Below are positions 44,295 through 54,078 of a stretch of 64,000 nt of DNA, in pieces (position 1 is the first letter of the stretch; the number at the start of each line of letters is the position of its first letter). A program made the position numbers and the translations under genes. Source of the stretch: Rickettsiella endosymbiont of Dermanyssus gallinae (GTDB lineage Bacteria; Pseudomonadota; Gammaproteobacteria; Diplorickettsiales; Diplorickettsiaceae); assembly GCF_019285595.1 (NCBI RefSeq), contig NZ_CP079094.1, forward strand, positions 1,557,001 to 1,621,000, read 5' to 3'. The notes under the pieces are model-generated. The model was not told the DNA's origin. It saw nothing but the letters and a program-made list of their open reading frames with translations, and ran no database searches.

Positions 44295-45652
44295 AACAGT
44301 TCAAGCAGTCTTTCTGCTAAAATTAACAAACCATTTCCCCAAGAAGGGATTAATAGTGTTGAAAACACTCCGATAAGTGCCATGGGTAAAATGATAAACC
44401 CGACCGATGGAATCGCTATCGCATTGGCAATAAAACTCAGCCAAGCGATTTGCTGAAAAAATAAAGCTGATAAAGGAATCAAGCCAAGCCCAACACTATA
44501 TTGTGTCCTTGCCCAAGATCGCCAACCCGTTGTTGATTTAATTCGACCGAATGCCGCATAAAAAATAAAAGCCACCGCCACAAAAGAAAGCCAGAAACTG
44601 GCTGATAAGATTGAAAAAGGTGAACACACTAAAATAATCAGTAATGCGGAATTAAAAGCATAAGCTGAAGGAAGATTCCGTTTAGCTAAATTTGCCGCTA
44701 AAAATACGAGCAGCATCAGCAAAGCACGTTGAAGGGGTAAAGCAAATCCAGCCAACACACTGTAAAACACAGCAAATATACCTGTTAATCCAGCCGCTAC
44801 TTGAGAAGCCGGCATAAAAAGTGTCGCATAAGGAATACGACAGTAAACAAAACGTGTTATAAAATAAATAATGCCTGCGATAAAAGCGAGATGTAGTCCT
44901 GAAATGGCAAATAAATTATTAGTGCCGGTTCCACGCATCACTTTCCACTGTGCGTCCGTAATTTCATAGCGAACGCCCGTTGTTAATGCGCTAATTAACC
45001 CTAGCAAAGGATAATCATTTAAAGCTGTTTTTATATTCCGTGTCAGTTTTTCTCTTAAATGATCAATACCGTAATAAAACCTTGCCGGTTGGATTAAGCG
45101 AGGATAAAATCTATCTAAAATATAACCTGTGGCCTGTATATCCTGTTGAAATAATGGGGCTTGATAATCAAAACTACCGGGATTCCAAAATGCACGTGGC
45201 CGCTTTAAACGAATAGCAAATTGCCATACTTCGCCTTTCTTTAATTGAGGAGGATGATATGAATGACTATAGCGATAGCCACTTAAACGAACCCGTAAGG
45301 GGTAATGGATAGGGCGTTTAGTTGCTATTTCTTTAATAAGAAAATCAAAACGAAGTTGATGGGCATGATATTCAGGAATAGATACAATCGTCCCTGTTGC
45401 CAGCAGTGTTTTTCCCTCTAGTGCTGATGGTAAGTAATGCTGCATTCTATGCTGCGCAACTATCAAAACCCACAACAGCCCTACAAGAAAAACAATCAAA
45501 AATGGAAACAAAAAAACAATGCGGCGACGGAAGAAAATAAGTACAAAACTACTTATTACAACAAGGAATCCAACGACTTGTAACGAAGGCAAAAAGGAAA
45601 GATGTGTAATTCCTATTACAGCAATGAGAAACCCTAACGTCCATCGGGTCAT
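44237..45652 (-). pseudogene. comEC: comEC, N-terminal part (OB-like and competence membrane domain)
   Basis: This 471-residue frame holds the N-terminal membrane segments, the periplasmic OB-like (DUF4131) domain near ATGTIVSIPEYHAHQLRFDF, and the competence domain with GVRYEITDAQWKVMRGTGTN and NLFAISGLHLAFIAGIIYF. It ends at LSTLEWRNILLL, where full-length ComEC proteins continue into more membrane segments and the beta-lactamase-like domain found in the next frame. Together the parts give about 780 residues, the normal ComEC size. The gene therefore carries one frameshift. Confidence 0.88.
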
Positions 45653-45729
45653 AAGCTTTTTTAATCATTATTATTCTTTCAAGCTTTATCTTAATAATGA
45701 CATTGGCGTAAAGTACCGTAAGGGTTTAA

Positions 45730-46737
45730 CTAAGTACCCAGCTTAAAGAAAAGCTCGAGCGCCATAACGGCGGCAGCAACAAACCCTGCGGCAGGAATAG
45801 TGAGTACCCATGCCCAAACAATACGGCGTACTGTTGGCCAATGTGTATTTAACCATCCATTACTGGTACCAGCACCCAAAATAGAGCCTGTTACGGTATG
45901 TGTTGTAGAAACAGGAATACCGAGGTCCGTTGCAGCAAACAGTGTTAAGGCTGCACCTGTCGCCGCGCAAGCGCCACTTAATGGCGTTAATTGCGTCAAT
46001 TTGCTACCCATGGTGTGAATGATGCGCCATCCGCCCATGAGTGTTCCTAATCCCATCACAAAGTTACAAGAAATAACGACCCAAAATGGGATATAAAAAT
46101 GGCCGTTCAAAAGCCCTGCTGAAAATAACAATACCGCAATAATACCCATTGTTTTTTGAGCGTCATTACCACCATGACCTAGACTTAATAAAGCCGCTGC
46201 AAGAAATTGAGCGCGCTTAGCCCATCGTTCTGCTTTAATAGAATTCACATCTTCTAGCAAAAAGTTTGAAGTTTTTATCAGCACCCAACTGATAAATAAA
46301 CCTAATACCGGTGATAAAACAATAGCGATTAACACGGGAAGTAGACCATGCCAATTCAAAACATTCCAACCACCCCCAACAAGCGCCGCACCCACTAACC
46401 CCCCTATCAACCCATGTGATGAACTAGAGGGTAACCCAAAATACCAAGTCAACAGATTCCAAATAATAGCGCCGATCAGCGCTGCAAGAATAAGGTAAGG
46501 CGTCACAATGTGTGGCTCGATTAATCCTGAACCAATGGTTGTTGCCACATTGAGGTGAAAAAATAAAAAGGCAATAAAATTAAAGAAAGCGGCCCACAGA
46601 ACGGCCGTAAACGGTTTTAAAACCTTTGTTGCCACCATGATGGCAACCGAATTGGCAGCGTCATGAAAGCCATTGATAAAATCAAATACAAACGCTAAAA
46701 AGACAACAAGATAAATAAATACAAAGGCGCTAGTCAT
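45730..46737 (-). CDS. PiT-family inorganic phosphate transporter
   Basis: A 335-residue membrane protein with about ten hydrophobic segments and the two PiT signatures: FDFINGFHDAANSVA in the N-terminal repeat and LSLGHGGNDAQKTMGI in the second. PiT proteins cotransport phosphate with H+ or metal ions at low affinity. It is shorter than E. coli PitA (499) but typical of many bacterial PiT proteins. The DUF47/PhoU-like partner often found upstream is not present; only a very short frame overlaps its start. Confidence 0.92.
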   Translation of the reverse strand: MTSAFVFIYLVVFLAFVFDFINGFHDAANSVAIMVATKVLKPFTAVLWAAFFNFIAFLFFHLNVATTIGSGLIEPHIVTPYLILAALIGAIIWNLLTWYFGLPSSSSHGLIGGLVGAALVGGGWNVLNWHGLLPVLIAIVLSPVLGLFISWVLIKTSNFLLEDVNSIKAERWAKRAQFLAAALLSLGHGGNDAQKTMGIIAVLLFSAGLLNGHFYIPFWVVISCNFVMGLGTLMGGWRIIHTMGSKLTQLTPLSGACAATGAALTLFAATDLGIPVSTTHTVTGSILGAGTSNGWLNTHWPTVRRIVWAWVLTIPAAGFVAAAVMALELFFKLGT

Positions 46738-46879
46738 TCAACGTTTCTTTCCATCCACTTAAAATCGGTACCGAGTATACACGACGTTTATAAGCTTCGC
46801 ACTCGAGTGCTTGTTTTAAACAAAATAGGGAATCATGAGGCGGCATCGCAATAACAATCACTTTTGGGATTTTACTCAT
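46730..46879 (-). CDS. possible 49-residue peptide overlapping the phosphate transporter start
   Basis: An ATG at 46879 opens a 49-codon frame starting MSKIPKVIVIAMPPHDSLF and ending ...WKETLND with its stop inside ATGACTAG, so it overlaps the transporter's start codon by eight bases. That overlap would suit a translationally coupled leader peptide. It contains CEAYKRR, encoded by GTGCGAAGCTTATA, which resembles the end of the family-B repeat. No strong ribosome binding site; it could be chance. Confidence 0.3.
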   Translation of the reverse strand: MSKIPKVIVIAMPPHDSLFCLKQALECEAYKRRVYSVPILSGWKETLND

Positions 46880-46982
46880 TTACTTTTCTATCCTGTAAAA
46901 ATCCTAACTCTTAACATTCTATTATTTCCTAGGGTCTTTGCTTTAACGTACAATTACCCAGAGAAATCATAGGACCTGATTT

Positions 46983-48116
46983 ATGTTATCGCTTATTGAA
47001 CTCACACAGCAACTCATTGCATGCCCTTCTGTAACACCTAAAGATGCAGGTTGTCAAACTCTCTTAACTGAACCTTTGCAGCATTTAGATTTCCGAATTG
47101 AACACTTACCGTTTGTAGATGTCAATAATTTCTGGGCTAGACGTGGAACAAAAGCACCTTTATTTGTTTTTGCAGGGCATACAGACGTTGTGCCGCCTGG
47201 TCCGCTAGAGAAGTGGGATACACCACCTTTTGAACCTAATATTCGTAATGGCCTTCTTTATGGCCGTGGCAGTGCGGATATGAAAGGCAGTCTCGCCGCC
47301 ATGTTAATCGCTTGCCAAAAGTTCATCGCGCAACATCCTAAGCATCACGGTTCTATCGCTTGGTTAATTACCAGCGATGAAGAAGGCCCTAGCATTAACG
47401 GCACCGCAAAAGTCATTGAAACCCTAAAAAACAGAAAAGAAAAAATTGATTATTGCCTAGTCGGAGAACCTACTTGTGAAGAAAAACTAGGGGATACCTT
47501 AAAAATAGGTCGACGTGGATCACTATCAGGTCTCTTAATAATACAAGGGAAACAAGGCCATATTGCTTATCCACAATTAACTAAAAATCCTATTCATCTC
47601 TTTTCATCTGTACTCGTTGAATTACTCAACATACCCTGGGATGACAATCAGATTAATCCAGATTTTCAAGCAACCAGTTTTCAACTCTCTAATATCAACG
47701 CCGGTACGGGCGCGGAAAACGTCATTCCAGATACCTTAGATGTTAAATTCAATTTCCGTTACTCACCGGTTACTAGCGCTGAAAAATTACAAGCGCTGTT
47801 AACCCGTTGTTTAGACAAGCAACAATTAGATTATCAACTGAATTGGCAACACGGAGGTAAGCCTTTTCGCAGCACTGAAGGTAAATTACGCATGGCAGCG
47901 GTTTCCGCTATAAAAGAAATAACGGGACATTCGCCTTCTATTTCTACGACAGGCGGTATTTCAGATGCACGTTTTATTGCTGCTTTAGGTACTGAAGTCT
48001 TAGAATTTGGCCCTTGTAATCGAAGTATTCATCAAATTAATGAGTGTGTTTCGATTGCAGATTTAGAAAAATTAGCTTTAATTTATGAATCACTTTTAAA
48101 AAAAATATTACTCTAA
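46983..48116 (+). CDS. dapE: succinyl-diaminopimelate desuccinylase
   Basis: Zinc-dependent M20 enzyme of the lysine/meso-DAP pathway, 377 residues. Metal and catalytic residues are visible: His in FAGHTDVVPPG, Asp in GRGSADMKGSLAA, the Glu pair in TSDEEGPS, Glu in LVGEPTCEE and the late His in NRSIHQINE. DAP is needed for peptidoglycan, so the gene is expected to be essential. An AGGA site precedes the ATG. No operon partner (dapD/arsC) is adjacent. Confidence 0.97.
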   Translation: MLSLIELTQQLIACPSVTPKDAGCQTLLTEPLQHLDFRIEHLPFVDVNNFWARRGTKAPLFVFAGHTDVVPPGPLEKWDTPPFEPNIRNGLLYGRGSADMKGSLAAMLIACQKFIAQHPKHHGSIAWLITSDEEGPSINGTAKVIETLKNRKEKIDYCLVGEPTCEEKLGDTLKIGRRGSLSGLLIIQGKQGHIAYPQLTKNPIHLFSSVLVELLNIPWDDNQINPDFQATSFQLSNINAGTGAENVIPDTLDVKFNFRYSPVTSAEKLQALLTRCLDKQQLDYQLNWQHGGKPFRSTEGKLRMAAVSAIKEITGHSPSISTTGGISDARFIAALGTEVLEFGPCNRSIHQINECVSIADLEKLALIYESLLKKILL

Positions 48117-48160
48117 ATATCAATCCCATTCCCAAAACACAAAATAAACTGAACTTACGC

Positions 48161-48266
48161 GAAAAGATGGATTTTGGATGGAGCGCGAGGCGCGGAGTTT
48201 ACTTAAAGTAAATGAGCACCTCAGATAAAGACAGCAACAAAGCGATCCGCCAAAAGCCAGTTTTTC
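48161..48266. repeat. 106-bp sequence with imperfect inverted ends
   Basis: The left end GAAAAGATGGATTTTGGATG and the right end (reverse complement GAAAAACTGGCTTTTGGCGG) match at most positions over about 25 bases. Between them lies a palindrome TTTACTTAAAGTAAA and CG-rich sequence. It looks like a small MITE-type repeat but only one copy occurs in this window, so it is uncertain. Confidence 0.5.
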
Positions 48267-48270
48267 GGCC

Positions 48271-48295
48271 AAAAAAAAGCAGCCCTAGGGCTGCT
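48271..48295 (-). terminator. terminator of the L,D-transpeptidase gene
   Basis: On the minus strand GTAGCAGCCCTAGGGCTGC forms a tight stem (GCAGCCC/GGGCTGC) followed by eight T residues, about 20 bases beyond the stop at 48314. Confidence 0.88.
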
Positions 48296-48313
48296 ACACG
48301 TTATTTCAAACGT

Positions 48314-48988
48314 TTATGAAAGGAACTGAGATTTCGCTAACCACGATGGGTCAGGATAGTAAGCAACTACAAGCGAACCATTCTTAATCGTATGGATTAA
48401 TGAATCGGCAATCGCTGGACTTACCGCGAAACAACCCCAACTTCTTCCTAAGCGACCATGCGCTTGAGCAAATTGTGCTGTTGCATAATCAGCTCTATGG
48501 AAGACGATATCACGAGATTCCGCTTTATCGTTAAATCCTTTATCTAATCCTTTTACTCGTAATGAATAACCGTGTTTACCACCATAGGTCGACTCGGTTA
48601 AAAACACACCTAAACTTGATGCTAAACTTCCTGGATTATCTGAGAAGTTATTCGCATAGTTGGCACCACTATTTTGTCCGTGAGCAACGTAATCGTTGAA
48701 AAGGACTGTGTGGTTGTTTAAGTCTAAAACCCAAAGCCTTTTAGCCGTTGAGGGCTTCGTAAAATCGACAATGGTTAAGACTTGTTGTTTATCTAAACCT
48801 TGTTGTCTTGCTTTGGAATAAGCCTCTAAACCAACCTGCAAAGCTTTAGGACTAAGTCCTGGGGCTTTACTGCGAAACTGATTTATCTCATTCTGGACGT
48901 TTAAATCGTTTGTAGGACTAGCACTTACAGCCATCGTAAAAAGACCGCTGGCTAGGAGTAACAAACTTGTTATTTTCTTTAAAATCAC
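48314..48988 (-). CDS. secreted L,D-transpeptidase catalytic-domain protein (YkuD_2 type)
   Basis: A 224-residue exported protein with signal peptide MILKKITSLLLLASGLFTMA ending at AVSASP. The C-terminal domain has DNPGSLASSLGVFLTE, IVFHRAD and the active-site block GRLGRSWGCFAVSP with its cysteine, as in the murein L,D-transpeptidase family PF13645. Such enzymes make or trim 3-3 cross-links or attach proteins to peptidoglycan. I chose the GTG start at 48988 because GGGGAGGAGG lies just before it; an upstream ATG at 49060 would bury the signal peptide. Peptidoglycan 3-3 links are prominent in Coxiella small-cell forms, which makes this gene of interest. Confidence 0.88.
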   Translation of the reverse strand: MILKKITSLLLLASGLFTMAVSASPTNDLNVQNEINQFRSKAPGLSPKALQVGLEAYSKARQQGLDKQQVLTIVDFTKPSTAKRLWVLDLNNHTVLFNDYVAHGQNSGANYANNFSDNPGSLASSLGVFLTESTYGGKHGYSLRVKGLDKGFNDKAESRDIVFHRADYATAQFAQAHGRLGRSWGCFAVSPAIADSLIHTIKNGSLVVAYYPDPSWLAKSQFLS

Positions 48989-49095
48989 TATAACAACCTC
49001 CTCCCCGCTGTTAAGCAAAGGAATAGCCACTATAGCACAATTCGCACAAAAAATGAACACTTTTGGCCCACGGATCCGGGTAAAAGGCTTACATT

Positions 49096-49677
49096 TTAGC
49101 CTTTATAGGCCCTTAAAGCAGAAAAAAACTCGGGGGAATTTAGCTTGAGCGTGTCGAAAATCTGAGTAGCTTTAGCCCAACCGTGCTCTAAATCAATACT
49201 TTCTAAAACCAGCTGATAGCCTTTTTCCAGGTTAGAACTGCTTCCCCAGCCATGGATATGAGCCATCCCTAATAAGCGACGCGCTAAAGGATAGCCCTGC
49301 TCGTCAGCCGCTTGTAAATAAACCTTTGATTCCTCAAAAAAAGACTGGGCATAGGCTTTGGGCTTATTTGTCTTATAGAGTGGGTTTTCAGCGATATTCT
49401 CCCAAAATTTCCCATAGCTCAATAAACGTTCCGCCAGCAAATATTGCGCCTTTGAATCCCCAAAACTAGCGATGACTCGATAGCACTCTAAGGCACGGAA
49501 TTCTGAGTAAGGTAGGTCTTTATCAAAGCGATGTCTTTCATAGAATTCAGCCATAGAATAAAAGGCCTGAATTAATGTCTTAAGTCGACTATCCGACCCT
49601 TCTGACTCATAAAGCTTATGTAATTTATGGAGTCTTTTTTGTAATTGATTAAATTTGAATTTTTGGAGGATATTCAT
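49096..49677 (-). CDS. Sel1-like repeat protein
   Basis: A soluble, helical protein of 193 residues from the ATG at 49677 (199 from 49695). The segments ALECYRVIASFGDSKAQYLL, KVYLQAADEQGYPLARRLLG and KGYQLVLESIDLEHGWAKAT show the A-x-x-Y/W...G-x-x-A-x-x-x-L spacing of Sel1-like repeats, which act as protein-binding scaffolds. No signal peptide is seen. In Legionella Sel1 proteins (LpnE, EnhC) act in host-cell entry, but those are exported; no such function can be claimed here. It is upstream of the L,D-transpeptidase gene on the same strand. Confidence 0.65.
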   Translation of the reverse strand: MNILQKFKFNQLQKRLHKLHKLYESEGSDSRLKTLIQAFYSMAEFYERHRFDKDLPYSEFRALECYRVIASFGDSKAQYLLAERLLSYGKFWENIAENPLYKTNKPKAYAQSFFEESKVYLQAADEQGYPLARRLLGMAHIHGWGSSSNLEKGYQLVLESIDLEHGWAKATQIFDTLKLNSPEFFSALRAYKG

Positions 49678-49789
49678 AAGGTGTAAGAAATACAAAAAAG
49701 GGAATAAAAAATCATTTTCTTCTCCCCTGCTTAAGTATTTTGGATCTATTTATTTTAATGGATTGGAGGCCCTATTCTCAGGATACCTC

Positions 49790-50173
49790 TTAGGTCGTTT
49801 TTCTTGGTCGGCCACGTTTTCTCACGCCAGTGCGTTTGCTAACGGTTTTAGTACGTCGACCTGCCATCATCATTCGCTGCGAAGCTTTGGAAAGCTTTTT
49901 TCCAAACTTAGCCTTGGCGAGGGCCAATGCCTTATAATTGGCTTCCATTTTTTTACGCTCTATTTTGACAACCTTTTCTAGCGCTCTTTGATAAGCTTCT
50001 TGCGATGCAACCTTGAGCCTCTCTTTAAAATCTGCTTTTAGCAAAGCAATTTTAGAACGTAAAGCTTTATGGACTGCACGAGCATTCTGAGCTGCTTTAT
50101 TACGCTGCATTTTTTTAGCCGCGCTGAGAGGTGGTCTACCTCGTTTCTTTTTTATTTGCGTTAAAGTTACCAT
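49790..50173 (-). CDS. very basic AT-hook protein, probable nucleoid-associated protein
   Basis: A 127-residue protein with an AT-hook at each end: KKKRGRPPLS near residue 8 and RKRGRPRKTT at the C-terminus. The centre is a long lysine/alanine-rich helix (AQNARAVHKALRSKIALLKA, RALEKVVKIERKKMEANYKA). AT-hooks bind the minor groove of AT-rich DNA; two hooks joined by a basic helix suggest DNA bridging or condensation. Intracellular bacteria with condensed forms use small histone-like proteins (Hc1 in Chlamydia, Hq1 in Coxiella); this protein is not clearly one of those but might play a similar part. An AGGA site lies about 11 bases before the ATG. Function is inferred. Confidence 0.75.
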   Translation of the reverse strand: MVTLTQIKKKRGRPPLSAAKKMQRNKAAQNARAVHKALRSKIALLKADFKERLKVASQEAYQRALEKVVKIERKKMEANYKALALAKAKFGKKLSKASQRMMMAGRRTKTVSKRTGVRKRGRPRKTT

Positions 50174-50426
50174 AATTTTAATTTCCTTTTGTTAAGTTAA
50201 TAGAAAGAAATTAGCGTACTCCTGTAAATTAAAAGTAATTATCCGGGTTTTACACTCCATTTTAAAGCTAAGAATATAATTCTCTACTTTAATGCGCAGT
50301 ATTATATATACTTTAAATAAAGTTCAGCAATAGGTGAATTGCGAAATACTCGGGAGGCTAAGCGAATTAAACTCTTTTAATTTACAAACCCGCGCTAGTT
50401 TACCGCATTAAAATTAAGTAATGCTT

Positions 50427-50673
50427 CAAGTGAGTCGCTATGCTCCCGAAGAATTTCGGCCATCGTGTCCCCGAAATTCGTTCGCATGACGCGACTGAAA
50501 TTAGGCCGCGATACGTCCTGCGTCCGGCACGCACTCACTCCTTCGGAGTTCATGCCCGTGCCTCCCACAAATGACTTTACGGCGTGATGCGTTTCCTGCT
50601 TCGCCCGTCAACGCACGCCTATCGCGGGCTCTTCGACTTCGCATTGCTTTCACAATGCTTTCCTGTCTCATCG
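50427..50673 (-). mobile_element. 247-bp repeat, copy 7
   Basis: Same element in reverse orientation, ending 22 bases past the gltA stop. In element orientation the left flank is CCAT and the right flank AAGCAT; no target duplication. The 253 bases on its other side, up to the AT-hook gene start, show no gene. Confidence 0.96.
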
Positions 50674-50695
50674 ATGGAATTCTATTTATGGGGAT

Positions 50696-51985
50696 TTATT
50701 TTCTATTTTCAAGAGAAATAAAGTCGCGCTGCGTTTCGCCACAATATAATTGTCGTGGTCTTGCAATACGACGTTTAGGATCGGCTATCATTTCTTCCCA
50801 ATGTGAAACCCAACCCACCGTACGTGCTAGGGCAAAAATAACCGTAAACATATTTGTTGGGATGCCTAGTGCACTTAACGTGATGCCGGAATAGAAATCA
50901 ACGTTAGGATAGAGCTTCTTCTCAATAAAGTAAGGGTCTTCTAAAGCAATTTTTTCTAAAGCGAGCGCAATCTTAAATAAAGGCGCTTCTCTTTGACCTG
51001 TTTCTTCTAATACTTCGTGGCAAGTTTCTTGCATAACCTTGGCTCTGGGATCATAATTTTTATAGACACGGTGCCCAAAGCCCATTAAACGAAATGAATC
51101 GTTTGGATCTTTAGCTTTTTCTATATATTTTTTGATATGCGCGATATCGCCTATTTCATGAAGCATGTTTAAACAAGCTTCATTAGCACCACCGTGAGCA
51201 GGCCCCCACAGCGCAGCAATCCCTGCAGAAATACAAGCATACGGATTAGCGCCCGTTGAACCCGCAAGTCTCACCGTTGATGTTGAAGCATTTTGTTCAT
51301 GATCAGCATGCAGAATAAAAATTCTATCTAACGCGCGAGCTAACACAGGATTAGGACGTTTATTTTCAGTCGGTACGCCAAACATCATGTGCAGGAAATT
51401 TTCAGCGTAGCTTAGATCGTTAGCGGGATACATAAAAGGTAAACCCGTAGAATATTTGTAACACATAGCGGCCAGGGTGGGCATTTTAGCAATCAAACGC
51501 AAAGCCGCTAACTTTCGGTGCTCTTCATTGTTAATATCCAAGGACTCATGGTAAAACGCAGATAAAGCACCTACCACACCGACCATAATAGCCATTGGGT
51601 GGGCATCCCTACGAAATCCATTAAAAAAATGGCGCAGCTGTTCATGGACCATCGTATGATTATTAATATGCTTATTAAACTCTTCTTTTGCTGATGCACT
51701 TGGCAACTCGCCATAAAGTAGTAAATAAGCAATTTCAATAAAATCAGACTTTTCTGCCAGTTGTGCGATGGGATAGCCTCGGTAAAGTAGCTGGCCTTTC
51801 TCGCCATCGATAAAGGTTATCTTTGATGTACATGCCGCCGTCGATAAAAATCCGGGGTCATATGAAAATACATTACTTTTTGCTAACTGCGTTACATCAA
51901 TAACATCCGGCCCTAATGTACCCTTATAAACCGGTAATTCGATAGGAGATAAGTTTTTGATAGTCAATGTCGTAAGCTGGGTCAT
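50696..51985 (-). CDS. gltA: citrate synthase
   Basis: Type II (hexameric, NADH-sensitive class) citrate synthase of 429 residues. Catalytic residues are visible: His in [20 protein letters not shown], His in [16 protein letters not shown], and Asp in [12 protein letters not shown]. The start at 51985 gives [14 protein letters not shown] and has GAGG eight bases before the ATG; the longer frame from 52036 reads into family-B repeat copy 5. Feeds acetyl-CoA from beta-oxidation into the TCA cycle. Confidence 0.97.
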   Translation of the reverse strand: MTQLTTLTIKNLSPIELPVYKGTLGPDVIDVTQLAKSNVFSYDPGFLSTAACTSKITFIDGEKGQLLYRGYPIAQLAEKSDFIEIAYLLLYGELPSASAKEEFNKHINNHTMVHEQLRHFFNGFRRDAHPMAIMVGVVGALSAFYHESLDINNEEHRKLAALRLIAKMPTLAAMCYKYSTGLPFMYPANDLSYAENFLHMMFGVPTENKRPNPVLARALDRIFILHADHEQNASTSTVRLAGSTGANPYACISAGIAALWGPAHGGANEACLNMLHEIGDIAHIKKYIEKAKDPNDSFRLMGFGHRVYKNYDPRAKVMQETCHEVLEETGQREAPLFKIALALEKIALEDPYFIEKKLYPNVDFYSGITLSALGIPTNMFTVIFALARTVGWVSHWEEMIADPKRRIARPRQLYCGETQRDFISLENRK

Positions 51986-52001
51986 AATGGCCTCATAGTT
52001 A

Positions 52002-52058
52002 TATACTCTTCGCACTTGTTCGTGGCGCCTTGCCAAAAATCCAATTGCTGTAAGTATA
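52002..52058 (-). repeat. family-B repeat, copy 5, short form (upstream of gltA)
   Basis: Only 57 bases: the outer end TATACTCTTCGCACTTG is joined directly to the CGTGGCGCCTTGCCAAAAAT core and the AGTATA end; the middle 70 bases of the longer copies are missing. The GAGTATA end lies 16 bases before the gltA start codon, in the same orientation as the other copies relative to their genes. Confidence 0.85.
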
Positions 52059-52207
52059 AATTAATCACGTAGCTACCTAAAGCCGCTTAATTATTTAAAA
52101 ACGCCTGTGATTATACCGTAGAGACAAAATAATTAGCTTATTTATTTCTTAAGGTTTTATCAAAAAATTAGATAGGCATGCAGTTTTTATGTTAGATTAA
52201 CGACATT

Positions 52208-53152
52208 GTGCAAACTATTCAACACTTAACTGTGGCTGCAGACCAGGTTGGTCAGCGCCTAGACAACTATTTACTCTCTAGACTAAAAGGGTTACCTAAA
52301 AGTCGTCTTTACCGAATTATACGGAAAGGCGAAGTGCGCGTTAATAAAAAACGCGTAAAGCCCGACTATCGCTTAGAAATAGATGATGTAATACGCGTCC
52401 CGCCCTTGCGCCTTTCTGCCCCCAATGAAAAAATCACCCCCAATGAAAAACTAGCTGGCTTATTTGAAAAATCCATTATTTTTGAAGACAAACACTTTCT
52501 GGCAATTAATAAACCGTCGGGGATAGCCGTTCATGGCGGCAGCGGAATACAGCTCGGTGTCATTGAAACGTTACGCGCCTTACGACCAAAGGAAAAATTT
52601 TTAGAATTAGTCCATCGCCTGGATCGTGATACTTCAGGTTGTTTATTAATTGCGAAAAAAAGCAGTATCTTGAAAGAACTGCATGAATTACTTAGAACCG
52701 GTGGCGGCATCAAAAAGACCTACCTGGCGTTAGTAATGGGTCATTGGCCCGCATCTTTGAAAAAAATTGATGTGCCTCTCCATAAAAATCAATTGCAATC
52801 CGGAGAGCGTATCGTACGCGTGCATCAAGAAGGAAAAAACTGTTTAACTGAATTCCATCCTATTCAATCTTTTGACGATGTAACGCTTATCGAAGCCATG
52901 CCTATTACGGGACGCACGCATCAGATTCGCGTGCATGCCCAATATGCCAAACACCCTATTATTGGCGATGAAAAATACGGTGATAAATCAGCGAATAAAA
53001 AAATGCGTGAATTAGGTTGCAAACGATTATTTCTGCATGCGAGTAAACTCGAGTTTTATCTTCCTTCAATAGAGCAACGTTTTCAATTAAAAGCAGAGTT
53101 GCCTAATGATTTAAGTGATTGCTTAAAGCAATTAAAAGCAAAAAAGGCTTAA
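52208..53152 (+). CDS. rluC: 23S rRNA pseudouridine synthase RluC
   Basis: A 314-residue pseudouridine synthase with S4 domain ([20 protein letters not shown]) and the catalytic aspartate motif [15 protein letters not shown], then [19 protein letters not shown]. Sequence features such as [19 protein letters not shown] and [19 protein letters not shown] fit RluC (U955, U2504, U2580). The start codon is GTG at 52208. Its end overlaps the convergent adk gene by four bases. Confidence 0.95.
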   Translation: MQTIQHLTVAADQVGQRLDNYLLSRLKGLPKSRLYRIIRKGEVRVNKKRVKPDYRLEIDDVIRVPPLRLSAPNEKITPNEKLAGLFEKSIIFEDKHFLAINKPSGIAVHGGSGIQLGVIETLRALRPKEKFLELVHRLDRDTSGCLLIAKKSSILKELHELLRTGGGIKKTYLALVMGHWPASLKKIDVPLHKNQLQSGERIVRVHQEGKNCLTEFHPIQSFDDVTLIEAMPITGRTHQIRVHAQYAKHPIIGDEKYGDKSANKKMRELGCKRLFLHASKLEFYLPSIEQRFQLKAELPNDLSDCLKQLKAKKA

Positions 53153-53814
53153 GAAGCTAATTTACCTAACTCAGCAACTATTCGATCACGCACGGCTAAT
53201 ACCTCTGCCTGACCATTCACTTGGATAAAACGAGGTGCTCCCGCATCACCGCGACGCTGCCAATCCTGATAATAATCGATTAATGGTTTTGTTTGCCTAC
53301 GATAGACCTGTAAACGTTCCCGAACGGTTTCTTCACAGTCGTCTTCTCGCTGAATCAAATCCTCTCCTGTTACATCATCTTTATTGGGAATACGAGGCGG
53401 ATTATAGATAAGGTGATAAATACGTCCCGAGCCTGGATGAATCCGGCGACCACTTAAACGTTTAACAATTTCCTCATCATCAACCGCAATTTCAATCACA
53501 AAATCGATAAAAATATGATTTTTTCGGATCGCTTCAGCTTGAGGTAAGGTACGGGGAAAGCCATCAAACAAAAAACCATTTTGGCAGTCTGCTTTGCTAA
53601 TTCGATCTTCAACTAAGGCAATAATAACCGCATCTGGCACTAACTGACCCGCATCCATCATAGCCTTAGCTTGCAAACCCACCGCTGTCCCTTGATTGAC
53701 AGCCGTACGTAGCATATCGCCCGTAGAAATCTGCGGAATATGATAACGGTTAGTGATGAATTTCGCTTGTGTACCTTTTCCTGCGCCAGGACTACCTAAT
53801 AATATAATTCTCAT
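53149..53814 (-). CDS. adk: adenylate kinase
   Basis: A 221-residue long-form adenylate kinase that balances AMP, ADP and ATP. The P-loop is [15 protein letters not shown], the AMP-binding region [14 protein letters not shown], and the LID domain [20 protein letters not shown] with [17 protein letters not shown]. The four cysteine zinc site of Gram-positive enzymes is absent, as in E. coli. All catalytic arginines appear present. Monocistronic. Confidence 0.98.
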   Translation of the reverse strand: MRIILLGSPGAGKGTQAKFITNRYHIPQISTGDMLRTAVNQGTAVGLQAKAMMDAGQLVPDAVIIALVEDRISKADCQNGFLFDGFPRTLPQAEAIRKNHIFIDFVIEIAVDDEEIVKRLSGRRIHPGSGRIYHLIYNPPRIPNKDDVTGEDLIQREDDCEETVRERLQVYRRQTKPLIDYYQDWQRRGDAGAPRFIQVNGQAEVLAVRDRIVAELGKLAS

Positions 53815-54078
53815 GATGCTATTTTTATCTCAAAATAAATTTCTATGCTGTTCCGCACCTTCAAACGCAAGGGATATAGTATGCCTTCAGTATTCGGTAG
53901 AAACTAGCCAAGCAGCTAAAAATATGTTTTTATTCCTAAAAAATCGTTCCCTAGGAGTCATCTAACTGATTTTTCCAAGCCATAGGCCCGACTTCCAAAG
54001 AATTCTACTATAAAAACAAGAACCCTTGATATACTCCCGATTAAAACCCATCGCTTATCTTAAAACTATTATTGCCCT

